Shown here: piece by piece, positions 47,116-58,104 of the stretch | Layout: every line of letters starts with the position of its first letter | Position numbering within the stretch: position 1 is the first letter of the stretch | Source of the DNA: Tritrichomonas musculus | Lineage: Eukaryota; Parabasalia; Tritrichomonadida; Tritrichomonadidae | Direction of reading: 5' to 3' | Assembly (NCBI GenBank): GCA_039105265.1 | Contig: JAPFFF010000007.1 | Span: 310,001 to 374,000, forward strand | Length of the DNA stretch: 64,000 nt | Position numbers and translations under genes: made by a program | Notes under the pieces: generated by a model | The model's database searches: none | The model's input: only the letters and a program-made list of their open reading frames with translations | What the model was told of the DNA's origin: nothing

Positions 47116-49181
47116 ATGCAAAATATTTCATTATTGTTTCTAAGCATTTCTTCATTCTTTTCAGTATCTCCATTTTATACGATCAATCGCAATGATTACA
47201 GGAGAAAATCTCTTATTTCTAATAGTTATTTTTCTCACTCATTTACAAACATTGTTTATTCAACTGCAAAACTCCACTCAACAAAAGTAGACGGCAATGT
47301 ATTTAAGTTTACTTTAAATACACCACTCGTTTTTGCCAATGAACAAAAAATTAGTGGTGTTTGTGATTACGGCTCTGTGTGCTGCGTTAGCACAACATAT
47401 GATTTTCAGCCTGGCAAAACGATAGAAAATGTCACTGTTACAAAAGATAGTTTCCCAGAGAAATTTGTAAATCGAAACACATACTTCGAAATAAACGAAT
47501 GCGGTGATATAATAATTACAAATTGTACATTTTTACAGTGTTATACAAGTGGTGATCATGGAGGAGGCATTTATGTTCATGAATTATGCCAAGTTATTAT
47601 ACACAAATGTATTTTTGATGGTTGCAATTCAGAAAAAAATGGTGGAGCTGGCGCAATTGCAGAAGAAATTGTGATTAATGAACACAAAGATGATAAAGGA
47701 AATGTGGTTTATGAGGAATTAGCACATAAAAAAGCAAAACGATTAGATATTCAATACACCTGTTTCCAAAATTGTTATACAAGAACAGATAATCAAGGAT
47801 ATGGCGTTGCATTGCTAATGGGAGCAGATGACGTAAAGTTTTTCTACGCTTCACCGTAAATTGTCCATCAGTTAATCAAAAACTGCCAAAAGGTGCACAA
47901 TTTGATATATATGCTGATTCAGTGAGTTCTCAATATATAAATACGACCAATGGTAAGGCAATGTATTGCGGTGCCATGGAATATCGAAATGCCAATAAAG
48001 GATTTTTCCAATTTCAGACAATTGTCGGACTAAATTGCAAATATACAATTTCTTTCACTTCAGTTTCAATTGAAGGTCTTGAAATTACGTCATGTAATTT
48101 TGTTAAAAATACTATTCATTTTCCATCTACTGAAAATGCCGATTTTAGTCCACCTGCATTAGTTTTTGTTATAGACAAAAACTTAGTTATTGAAAATTTC
48201 TATTTCATTGATAACTATTACAACGATAATGGTAAATTTGTTGGAAGAGAAAACAAAGAAATAAACGTAAAAATAACGATGATCAACTGTTATGCCAACA
48301 ATAACGACAGGAATCTTTGGAGTGGCGATTTTATTGAAACGAAAGATTGCAATTTTGACAATATGCAAGTGACAACGATTGAATTAATTCAATTAAATTT
48401 GGGAGATTGCCAAGGAGAAGCCACAGCTGGCCAGATGGTTATTACGTCATTTTTCACCGCTTCTTCCCAATTCTCGCCTAGTTCTCCATATACGAAATCC
48501 CAAGTATTCACCAAAACCGCCAAATTCACCTCATCAGGCCAATTCTCTCAATCTTCTAAATTTACTGAATCTTCACCATTCACGCAATCATCGACATTTA
48601 CTCCTTCCCACCATTTCAATGCAACGGATTATTTCACGGCATCTGACAAATTCTCACCGTCGAGCTCTTTCAGCTCTTCATCGGGTTTCACAGAAACCGT
48701 CGAGTTCAGCAATTCAAAAGATTTCAGTAATTCTGACTCTTTTAGCGAATCTGCCAAATTCAGTCGTTCCAACTTTTTCAGTGATTCTGAAAAGTTCAGC
48801 CATTCCAACTTTTTCACTAAAACCGCTGGATTTACTGAAAGTTCGCTTTTTAGTCATTCTTCGTTCTTCACAAAATCTTTGCCTTTCACCCTTTCCGAGA
48901 TTCTGCCTTTGATTGTTCCAGGCGGAAATCAGGGCAAGACCGACAAGAACACTGGATTGATAATTGGAGCCGCTGTTGGCTCTGTTGCTGCTGCTGGCGC
49001 CATTGCTGGAATCGTCGCTTTCTTCTTGATTAGGAAGAGAAAGAGCATGATTCAAGACGGAGTCGATATGATGAAAGAAACAGATTCGTCAATCACTGTT
49101 GATAATGAACTGCAAAACGTGATGGACAAGGATGACCCGTTCGCTGATGATTTTGGAAAAGAATTGAATGAAATTCATTAA
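47116..49181 (+). pseudogene. Pmp-like surface protein gene with one frameshift
   Basis: The first half (47116-47859) begins with a signal peptide (MQNISLLFLSISSFFSV). It then has right-handed beta-helix repeats typical of the Chlamydia-Pmp-like trichomonad family (FEINECGDIIITNCTFLQCY, HGGGIYVHELCQVIIHKCIF, NGGAGAIAEEIVI). The frame is lost once near 47835-47860 and resumes one frame over as FTVNCPSVNQKLPKGAQF, running open to 49181. The second half has more beta-helix and about 25 tandem six-residue units of the type S-x-x-F-S/T-x. A membrane segment (GLIIGAAVGSVAAAGAIAGI) and an acidic tail ending DDPFADDFGKELNEIH follow. The single break in an otherwise clean gene could be recent or a sequence error. 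Surface location is well supported by the architecture. Confidence 0.8.
48451..48900 (+). repeat. Degenerate 18-bp repeat encoding S-x-x-F-S/T-x
   Basis: Roughly 25 units of six residues with Phe at a fixed place followed by Ser or Thr (FTASSQ, FSPSSP, FTKTAK, FSQSSK and relatives). The region is more GC-rich than neighbours. Such Ser/Thr-dense spacers probably form a stalk before the membrane. Confidence 0.85.
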
Positions 49182-49386
49182 TCTGATTAAAATTATTTGT
49201 CTTCATTTTTATTTATATATTAGCAAATTTATTTTTATTTATATACATCATGAAATTCATTAAAGTATAGAGTCTTTTATATCATTTCTTTTATAAATGA
49301 GACTATAAAGATAACTTTTGGTTTTAAAGCGATGATTTATAATAATAAAAACAGAGTATAAATAAATACTTGCTTTTTTTATTTAT

Positions 49387-52300
49387 TTATTGATTTTTAT
49401 TCCAGTCGATTTTCGGGAGATCTGGAGTTTCATTTTTTGGTATTGAAATTAAGTTTGGATACTCGTATTTGCATTCATTTAAGTTCTTTATTGATTCGAA
49501 TTTATTACATTTGATTCCTGACATGATCAATCTTGTAACTAAAATATGGAATAAATTAATGAAATTGTTGATTAGATTTGACAAAACAGTTTTGTTTTCA
49601 AGTGAATCCTTTGTCAGTTCTTTATAAAGATTGAAAAGAAGAGTGAAGTACTGTTGTGATTGTTGATGATCATTGTCAGTAATTATATGATTCAAGATGA
49701 AAGCAGGAAGAACAAGTGCTCCTTGTGAACAAGATGAGAAGAACTTCATATAACTTAATAAAGAATCCGGTGTTGAAACATCAATTGGAGGCAATGATAA
49801 AACTGTTTCTGCCAAGTTTTCATAAATTAATCTTATATTGAAATCCTTTTCAATTATTAATTTCTTGACTTTTTTATTATTGCTAGATGCTTTTGAATGA
49901 TTATTTTCATTAATCAAAACACAATCAATTTGCTTTGATTTATCAGGAAGTGATTCAACATTTATTTGGTGTCTTTCTAATTCTTTCTCACTGAAGAATT
50001 CTAAAATAGAATCTCTTATTTCATTCACTTTGTCATTGTTGAAACACTTAAATTCATCAAAAGCTTCACTTTTCTGTTTATAAATGAATGCATTTGAAAT
50101 GGTCATTTGAAGGCAATATTGATGTGAATCCAATTCAATATATCTTTGTTGTAGAATTGGAATGAATGTAATAATTAAATTGTAGGAAATGATACTTAAT
50201 ATTTCATTTGACATGCTATCATACAAGAAAGGTTGTGTGTCTGTTAATATTTTTTCAAATTTGGAATGAAAACAATCAGGAAGCTTTTCTATAATTGATT
50301 TCATTTGGAGAACGACATTTTTCTTTGTCAACAAGTTAACAAAAATGAGACTTGATGTCAATTTGGAATCATTTTGTGATTGATAAGAATTCTTTATTTC
50401 TTGAATTCTTGCTTTGGCGTTTTCACTTATTTGTTTGTCATCAATATAAGGCAATATCGAGTAGTTTTCCATGTTTATTTTAGGATATTCATCAAATGCT
50501 GGGAACCAATTGTTTTTATCTTCTTCAATATAGCCAATTATTGAATAAAATATCGTGCTTGTTGTTTGTGGAATGACATAGTATTTCTTGATCGAAGTTG
50601 TTTTTTTGTCTGCTTTTGCTGATGAACTTGTTTTCACTTCTTCTTTTTCTGATGTTATTTGAATGTAGCTGACATGCATTTTTGTTGGATTTGATACAAA
50701 AACATAATCAACACCTTCTCTATGATAATCTATTACAATGAAATCTTTAATGTTTGTGTAAATGTCAAATGGTGTTGTAATAACAAAAGGATATTTTGGA
50801 TTCTTTAATTCTTGAATATCTTCTTTTGTTCTTATTTTGATCCATTTCTCATCATTATACGAATAAGAATAGCATGGAAAAGTTGTCATATATTCAATAT
50901 CATTTATATCATTGTTTTCATTTCTTGAATCTATAAATTTAAATTCAATTGTTTTTGTAATTCCTGCCATATATAATTTTATGTTATATTTCGTATTGTC
51001 TTTAATGACCTCATGTGGCAAACTCACTATTTTTATAGTGAATGAAAAGACGCTATCTATTTCAACGTCATCTTTCGATATTGAATTTTCATTGACTACA
51101 GTTGTAAGTGATGAACCATCAATTTTAATATAATTCGGAAATGAACATTCAATTCTTATGTTTTGTTTAACTCGATGAAGAGAAATGATTCTGAAATACA
51201 GATCTTGAGGCTGGTATGGCTCAATTGAAACAATATAGCAATTTTCAGAGCAGAACTCTTTTGTACAAATGTCATACATTTCAAATATGACAACTGTTGG
51301 CTGGATAACAAAATCGCATTTTATTGTGATTTCTAGATTTTTGCATAATTTTACGATGATATTAAAATGGCTTCTTGTTGGTTCATCAACATGAGGCACT
51401 ATAATCGAAAACATTTTTGTTTTCTCATTTATTTTAATTATTGGCTTATCTGCTTTGTTGTTTATGAGGGGCTTCAACTCAACATTTACTTTAAATAATT
51501 CAGGAATGAAATAATTAGTTATTTCAAAGTCAATTGTATCCTCACTAGTAACTCGATCACAGCACAATTTGAAATGCTTACTCTTTAATTTTGAAAGAGG
51601 GAATTGAATGCATTTCATGTTTACTTTCATTGGTAAAAGTTGCAATGTTATATCAAAAGGAAATGCTTTTTCATTCATTCCTTTTATTTTCATTTTTAGA
51701 TTTCCTTTGATATTGACAGTTTGCTTTTCTTTACATGTAATGTTCGGCGCCTTAATAAACAATTGAATGAGTTCTTTATTCATTACCTTTTCCTTTGTTG
51801 ATATTATTTTAGAATAATCAGGACAATCAATTGAAAGATAAATTTTTTCATCAATAAAGGATGACAAATTGATTGTAATTGGTTCATCAGAAAGAAGGGA
51901 AGGAAATATAGGATCTACTTGAAAATTCAAACTATCCATTGTACATAAAATTTCATTGTCAAAAGATAAATAGAAAAATGGCGTTGCTAATACTGTTTTA
52001 TCAACTTGATCGGGAAACACAAGTGGTATTATTGGATTGTCATTTATCTTTGATAAGTCAATAAGATCAAAATTGTATTTAAACAAAGCTTCTTTCTTGT
52101 AATCTTTTAATGCTTGTCCTATTTTATTTTGTAGATGTTTGGCTGGGTAGCATAAGAAGTTAGCAATTGAATTCATATCAGAACAGTTCTTCTGGAACAA
52201 ATCAATTGATTTATTTGATAAAATTAAAGATGCTAATTCTGAGATTGAATCTTTAACATTTTGATATTTTAATGATAAAACTTCATTGTATTGATTATCA

Positions 52301-55300
52301 AGATTATCAACTGATAAATTATTCAAAAAATCATGAAATATGATTATGTTCTTATTCTTCTTCTTTTTAGGCGTATTCCTAATTAATAGATTTAGCCAAT
52401 CATAATTAATTTGATTGCTTTGCTTGGATGATTCATCTAAATATTCAATAATTTTGCTTTTTAGGACTTTTTTAATTATTAATGAGATGCTTGTCTTTGT
52501 AGAAGAATCAAATGAAATGCATTGTTTAGATGAAATAACACGTAAGTAAAGAAGCCATAAAGGAATTTTCTTTGGATTTGGTACAAAATCATGAAAAACA
52601 CTTCTAATTTGTTTTGTACATTCTTGGTTTTCATAAATCCAAAACAAAAATGAAGGATAATTATTCAAAAGAGTTTCATCAACCAGCAATTTCTTCCAGT
52701 CCATTGATAAGAAGGAGATATCGTTAAATAAAAGGCCATTATTTGTCCAATTATCGAGAGATTCTGCAATTGAAAACAAAATTTTCAATTTTTCAATTAT
52801 TTTCAGTTTAACTCCTGAAATGTTCAATGGCCCATATAAAATGTATTTAAGATCGTCATATTCTTGTGGTGGAATTTCATCTTGTGAAATAAGCGAATTA
52901 TAAAAAATCTGTCCAATTGATTTTGCAGCATCAGTAAATGATTCAAATTCATTGAACATTAATGATTCTTGTCCTTTAAGAAGTGATATGTTTAAATCTT
53001 TAATATCAGCAAGCAACGGACCAGCAACATAACTATTTGTGCCTGCTTTATTAATGATCATAGAAACAAGAGAATTTGCCTTAAATTTGGGAATTTGTAT
53101 TAAAAAGTCATGTGGCGTTTCTCTTATTACTCCATCAATCCAGTGAATATCATCTTCATTGCATTGCTCTCTTTTCTCAAAGCCATTAATGAAATCACAT
53201 AAATATTTGGGATTTGTTATGAACATATCATCAATATTGTACAATTTCATTATCAAATTGGCATCCAATGCATAACGTGCACTTTTAACATCATTGATAT
53301 CAATTGTCAAATTTGAGTCCGTTTTGTTTTGAATTAAACTTGCTAAAAATATCTTGATTGAATTGATAATTCCTTGGAAATTGTTTAATTTTGTTAATGT
53401 TTCCATGATGTTATTAGTTTTTTTGATCTCTTTGAGTAATGATTTAACATGCGAATAAAATATTAATGAATCAAATAAACTAATTACGGGTTTTTTGTTA
53501 TTTGTTTGATTTGGTGAAGATATGATATCAAGATTTGGCCATGAAATAGATTCTATTTCATTTTCTTCTTTTCTTGCTTCAGAATCATTGATGAATTGTT
53601 CAATAATTTTCTCAGAGTTAAAATAATATTCTTCTTTTAATATTTTAATGCCTTCAATCTCTTCAACTATTTGATTTCGCATTTTTTTATGAATCTCATC
53701 TTTAATGTTTTGATCTTTTAGGAACTTTATCAATTCCTTCAAATCCTTCATGTATTTCACTTGTTCATCATTTGCAACCATTAATTCAATGTATTCTTGC
53801 TCACATTTTTGAATTATATCATCAAGATTAATAAACTTGTGAGATTTTTCTGGCATCTTTCTGAGATGTTTTACTGCATTTCCAATAGAACTAATTAGTG
53901 ATTGTATGTTCTCACTACTAAGATCACTGTATGAAGTGTCGGATTTTATGATACATTTTGTTATTATTTCATCATATTTATCAATAGATTCTGCCCATTT
54001 TGACCATTCTATAATAACAGTATGATCATCTGATTTGAACATTTTATATGCTGCAATCAAAAGTTGGGATTCAATTGGATTAATCAAAGATGAAACTTCT
54101 GAGATTTCAAGTTCTGATAATGAAAAAACCAGGTTCCAAATCATACTGATGATTGAGCATTTTCTGTTTTTAAATAAATTTTTTATTGATAAAACCATTT
54201 TCGTTGATGAATTGTCATTGTTTATTTTTCTCTTTTTTGCTTCTTTTAAGTAATAATTAAATATTTCATCATCACTCATTGGTAAAACTGTTTTCATTTG
54301 CCTTGTTGGCAATTCCAAAAGGAGGTAAAAGGCCAACATATCATCATTAAAATTAAGTGAAAAAGATCCATTATTGTTTGAATAATGGATTTTTGATCCT
54401 TGACTTAATGAAAAACTATTCTTTTCATTCATTATCAAGTCAATTTTGCAACCAATTAATGAATCAAAATTGAAATCAAATTTATTTCTGTCAATTGTCA
54501 ATGAAAAGCTGATTTTGTTTCGGATAAAAATGGTTATCAAATCAATCCAAAAAACGACAATATCAAATTTTGTTCCTTTGAAAACGAAATTGGGGAAAAT
54601 ATCAAAGACAAATCCAATCAAAGATGGCTTGTTTTCAATCAACTTGAATAAATCAATGAATGATTTCTTTGTCTGCTTTTCTTTGATTGTTGCAACAAGA
54701 GACACAATCTGGCAATAATCTTTTTTTCCAATCAAAACAGATTGATTTTTAGTAAATAAGTTCTCAGTCATCAATAGATTAAGTAAGTCAAATTTAGAAG
54801 GCTTATTGTTAATTGTTTCATTTGAGGAAAAGTTTTGTATTTCACTTAATATCGGCTCAGCTGGCACAAACGAATTATTGAAGATTGAACGGATTGAGTA
54901 AAGTAAACCATATTGAACTAATGAAGGAGAAAACTTTTTGTCTGGACTTTCTTCATCACTCAATAATGTCTGTTTTAAAAAATCAATGTTTAAAAGCTCA
55001 TTAAACAGTGAAACACAGTTTGAACGAATGCTTTCTATGCTGGATCTTTGTTGATTTAAGTATTCTTTTCTTATTTCAATCTCTTTTTCTTTCTGTTTTT
55101 GGTTCATGAAATGAAAACTTCTGAAAATGATTGGCTTAATGCATTCAAAATCAACAGAATCAAAATTTTCACTCAATTTTTCATTTATGTATTCGCATGA
55201 CTTTTCACCAAATTTAAAAAGTGCCAGTAAAAACGAACATTGTTTTCCTTTTTTTTCAATGTATTTGAATAAGAATTCAATTATCGAAAATTCTTCATCA

Positions 55301-55803
55301 TTCTCTTCTTCAAAGTTGATTTGCTTTGAAAACTTAAGTAAAATACGATGTACACTAGGTATTGGCAAAGATAATAAACGGTCGTCATTCAAATAATATG
55401 AAATGTGATCTGAAATAAAATCTTCGATATAATTATTGAATACTATATCATCATTTCCTATCTTTAAAATTTCGTCAATTATGCTTTGTCCATTTGTTTT
55501 AATGTACTTTTGCGTCTCTTCTGCTAGTGCTTCAACATCATATTTTTCAGATAAAAAATGAAGTGGAAATACATTTGAATCAGTTAGCTTGATTTCCTGA
55601 TTTTGGCAATAGGAAATAAACTCTTTGATGCAATTTTCTGAAATATCTGTGTAATTATCATATTCTGAAATAAAATTATAATAATTTACTTCGCTTTCCA
55701 TTGATTTTTCGAATGCAACTAATGAGCTCTTTGCGTATTTTTGAAATAAAGAGATATCAAATAGATATTCCTTATTTTTGTATACGAAAATGGATTGGAT
55801 CAT
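49387..55803 (-). CDS. Very large protein with N-terminal BTB-like domain
   Basis: A 2138-residue protein, the longest in the window. Residues about 1-110 resemble a BTB/POZ fold: YKNKEYLFDISLFQKYAKSS, then NCIKEFISYCQNQEIKL, FPLHFLSEKYDVEALAEETQ, where the FLSEKYDVEAL helix is typical. A BACK-like helical stretch follows. Residues about 250-1230 are helical. From about 1230 to 1700 there are repeated beta-strand modules (for example FDITLQLLPMKVNMKCIQFP, RSHFNIIVKLCKNLEITIKC) that look like Ig-like or Ig/MSP-type sandwiches. A final helical part follows. It has no signal peptide or membrane segment, so it is cytosolic. Similar BTB-headed giants occur in trichomonads, function unknown. A scaffold role is inference. 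Confidence 0.7.
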   Translation of the reverse strand: MIQSIFVYKNKEYLFDISLFQKYAKSSLVAFEKSMESEVNYYNFISEYDNYTDISENCIKEFISYCQNQEIKLTDSNVFPLHFLSEKYDVEALAEETQKYIKTNGQSIIDEILKIGNDDIVFNNYIEDFISDHISYYLNDDRLLSLPIPSVHRILLKFSKQINFEEENDEEFSIIEFLFKYIEKKGKQCSFLLALFKFGEKSCEYINEKLSENFDSVDFECIKPIIFRSFHFMNQKQKEKEIEIRKEYLNQQRSSIESIRSNCVSLFNELLNIDFLKQTLLSDEESPDKKFSPSLVQYGLLYSIRSIFNNSFVPAEPILSEIQNFSSNETINNKPSKFDLLNLLMTENLFTKNQSVLIGKKDYCQIVSLVATIKEKQTKKSFIDLFKLIENKPSLIGFVFDIFPNFVFKGTKFDIVVFWIDLITIFIRNKISFSLTIDRNKFDFNFDSLIGCKIDLIMNEKNSFSLSQGSKIHYSNNNGSFSLNFNDDMLAFYLLLELPTRQMKTVLPMSDDEIFNYYLKEAKKRKINNDNSSTKMVLSIKNLFKNRKCSIISMIWNLVFSLSELEISEVSSLINPIESQLLIAAYKMFKSDDHTVIIEWSKWAESIDKYDEIITKCIIKSDTSYSDLSSENIQSLISSIGNAVKHLRKMPEKSHKFINLDDIIQKCEQEYIELMVANDEQVKYMKDLKELIKFLKDQNIKDEIHKKMRNQIVEEIEGIKILKEEYYFNSEKIIEQFINDSEARKEENEIESISWPNLDIISSPNQTNNKKPVISLFDSLIFYSHVKSLLKEIKKTNNIMETLTKLNNFQGIINSIKIFLASLIQNKTDSNLTIDINDVKSARYALDANLIMKLYNIDDMFITNPKYLCDFINGFEKREQCNEDDIHWIDGVIRETPHDFLIQIPKFKANSLVSMIINKAGTNSYVAGPLLADIKDLNISLLKGQESLMFNEFESFTDAAKSIGQIFYNSLISQDEIPPQEYDDLKYILYGPLNISGVKLKIIEKLKILFSIAESLDNWTNNGLLFNDISFLSMDWKKLLVDETLLNNYPSFLFWIYENQECTKQIRSVFHDFVPNPKKIPLWLLYLRVISSKQCISFDSSTKTSISLIIKKVLKSKIIEYLDESSKQSNQINYDWLNLLIRNTPKKKKNKNIIIFHDFLNNLSVDNLDNQYNEVLSLKYQNVKDSISELASLILSNKSIDLFQKNCSDMNSIANFLCYPAKHLQNKIGQALKDYKKEALFKYNFDLIDLSKINDNPIIPLVFPDQVDKTVLATPFFYLSFDNEILCTMDSLNFQVDPIFPSLLSDEPITINLSSFIDEKIYLSIDCPDYSKIISTKEKVMNKELIQLFIKAPNITCKEKQTVNIKGNLKMKIKGMNEKAFPFDITLQLLPMKVNMKCIQFPLSKLKSKHFKLCCDRVTSEDTIDFEITNYFIPELFKVNVELKPLINNKADKPIIKINEKTKMFSIIVPHVDEPTRSHFNIIVKLCKNLEITIKCDFVIQPTVVIFEMYDICTKEFCSENCYIVSIEPYQPQDLYFRIISLHRVKQNIRIECSFPNYIKIDGSSLTTVVNENSISKDDVEIDSVFSFTIKIVSLPHEVIKDNTKYNIKLYMAGITKTIEFKFIDSRNENNDINDIEYMTTFPCYSYSYNDEKWIKIRTKEDIQELKNPKYPFVITTPFDIYTNIKDFIVIDYHREGVDYVFVSNPTKMHVSYIQITSEKEEVKTSSSAKADKKTTSIKKYYVIPQTTSTIFYSIIGYIEEDKNNWFPAFDEYPKINMENYSILPYIDDKQISENAKARIQEIKNSYQSQNDSKLTSSLIFVNLLTKKNVVLQMKSIIEKLPDCFHSKFEKILTDTQPFLYDSMSNEILSIISYNLIITFIPILQQRYIELDSHQYCLQMTISNAFIYKQKSEAFDEFKCFNNDKVNEIRDSILEFFSEKELERHQINVESLPDKSKQIDCVLINENNHSKASSNNKKVKKLIIEKDFNIRLIYENLAETVLSLPPIDVSTPDSLLSYMKFFSSCSQGALVLPAFILNHIITDNDHQQSQQYFTLLFNLYKELTKDSLENKTVLSNLINNFINLFHILVTRLIMSGIKCNKFESIKNLNECKYEYPNLISIPKNETPDLPKIDWNKNQ

Positions 55804-57860
55804 AAAAAACGAAGATTAAACTTTTTGTATTTTGTAATCAAAAAAACTCAAAAAATAGACAGAATCTTATTTCAAAATGTTGGTTATATTCAATTTTTGA
55901 GATAAAACAATTACTTTTTTTTCTTTATTAAGATTGATCTGAAAACACATCAAGGCCAAATTGCTTTTTATCATATAATTATATGATACAAAATTGAAAG
56001 ATGATTTGTTATATCAGAATGCTTAAAGCCAAAAAATCAATGCAAATATTAATCTCATAAATATATATCAAATATAAATATAATTTATTAATTATATGAA
56101 TTGATATAGCAGTCAAGTTCAAACTTCACATTGAAGTAAAGATCATCTTCTAATCATATTTATGATTAAAATATTATTAATACATTCTTTATATATCAGT
56201 AAATTTTTTTTTATTTTTTTTAAAAAAAAAAGTTTTCATTAAGTAAAAAAGACATTTGTTTTTGTATTAATAATATATAAAATCATGCAGTATGAAAGAT
56301 AAAAACAAATTTAAATCATTAGAACGATAATAATGCATTTTATAAATTATCAGGATGACATAAAAGCTTAACAAAAATAACTGCAAATTTATTGGCATTC
56401 ATTTTTTTGCAGCCAATTAGCAATTGAAAATTGAGGCTTAAATACGTCAATCATTCAAATAATTTCACAATTGGAAATTAATACATTTTAATAAAATGTT
56501 TTAGGAAATTATATTTATATAACTTCATGATATTTGAATTAAAGAATAAAATCAAAACTGATGAAATTATTTTAATACAATTTATACAATTAAATCATAG
56601 GGCTATTATTAATAGATATATGTTATTATATAGTAAATCTATATGTATATTAAATCACAAATTTCATATAACAAGCAAGAAAAAAAAATATCAAAAAGAT
56701 ATGCAATTGTGCCAAATTTAATAATATATTTTGCATTGATCTTTAGAGTTTTTATTTCTTTCAATTTTATGACAACTGTTTACCTCCCTATCTAGGATGA
56801 TGTTACTAAGAAATCTTGAAGTTTATTGAGTTTATGGATTTTTTCTGATGAAATATGTATTTTTTAGACAGGATATATCATTATTGAACCATGGAGGAGA
56901 ACGTTAAGGTTTTTATTTTTTTATTATTTTGGGTGTAAAATGGCATTCTATTTAAATAAACTGTTTGAATTTATATTTGGTAAGATATTTTAAAAATGAT
57001 TCTTTTTGCAAATGAAATGCAAGAATTAAAAAAGGAAATAAAAAAACTATAAAAGTACTGAAAGATATCAAAACTGATGCTTTATGAAGTATTAAAGTTC
57101 AGGGAAAAAAAAAAAAAAAAAACATATTGAATTTATATTTTATAACGATATAACTTTAAATAATCATTTTACTATATTATTTATTTATAATGATTCAAGT
57201 GACTTAAGATTAATGCTTTGTATATAAGAAAATTTTTTTGATAATATTTATTATTTTCGAATACATTATAATATTCAATTAAAAACCTTCCAAATCTCAT
57301 AATATATATAATCTTACATGAAGAATTCAAGATTCACGAACATATCACGTTCTTTATGTATTTTTTTAAAAAAAAAAAAAAAACAAAATTCAAATAAAAT
57401 CCACCATTTTCAAAAATAAAATCCAAGTTGACATGCTTGTTGTTTGTAAAAACTTTTTCAAAGCATAGGTCAAGACACCCTTCAAAAATTAATCGTTCCT
57501 TTTCAAATAATTTGAGAGAATTTATTGAATAACTTTTGAATAAAAATAATAAAATTGAGAGTAAAAAATGATAATAAAAATACGAGACTACATACCGTCT
57601 AGCGGGCGTCGAGCGAGGCTGAGCGAAGATAAGCCGAGTCGAGACTCCGCGGCTGGCGGAAAGAATCGGTAAAAATTTTGTAACATAAAAAGATAATTTT
57701 TTATTATTTTTATTTGATTATTTTTTCTGAAGGATTCACTTTTTGAATGAGACTCAGAAAAGCCTAACCACATTTAAGTTGATCCAAAAAAAATTTATCA
57801 AATGAAGTATGATTTGATAAAAAAATATTCTCTTCATTATTAAACGAAACCAAAATTTAA
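55804..57860. other. Gene-free AT-rich region
   Basis: About 2 kb with no ORF of weight, RNA gene or clear element ends. A short GC-rich island lies at 57590-57672, listed separately. Several A tracts are present (57101-57121, 57367-57384). Confidence 0.5.
57590..57672. other. GC-rich island of unknown nature
   Basis: About 80 bases of GC-rich sequence (CGTCGAGCGAGGCTGAGCGA and on) inside very AT-rich DNA. It contains repeated GTCGAG and GAGCGA words. I could not fold it into a tRNA, 5S or other known RNA, nor find inverted-repeat ends. A structured RNA, a promoter remnant, a foreign fragment or a repeat piece are all possible. Confidence 0.4.
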
Positions 57861-58100
57861 GGTACAAATCCAGTACGTTATTTTTTGAATAGGAGAACGT
57901 TTATTATTTGAATTGTTGCATGTCTCTGAAAAAGTTTAAATTGACTAGGTTTGTTTTTGACACTTATTTTACAATTTAAATGAACATTATGACATGTTAT
58001 ATGAGATGGATGAAAATAATCGTTTTTTATTTAACATGTCATTTTATTCTTTGAGAATGTCAAAAAAAATTGCGGTTACTAAACGTACTGGATTTGTACC
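57861..58100. mobile_element. TTAA-flanked MITE, 240 bp
   Basis: Ends are a perfect 19-base inverted repeat: GGTACAAATCCAGTACGTT on the left and its complement on the right. TTAA lies on each side (57857-57860 and 58101-58104), the duplication of piggyBac and Kolobok elements. A TA duplication with one more base in the repeat is equally consistent. The interior is AT-rich and non-coding. A related end lies at 44339-44361. Confidence 0.8.
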
Positions 58101-58104
58101 TTAA

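Noticed and set aside
57588-57773. Short minus-strand open frame over the GC-rich island
   Set aside because: Only about 60 codons, half of it generated by the odd GC-rich patch; no domain or relative recognised.
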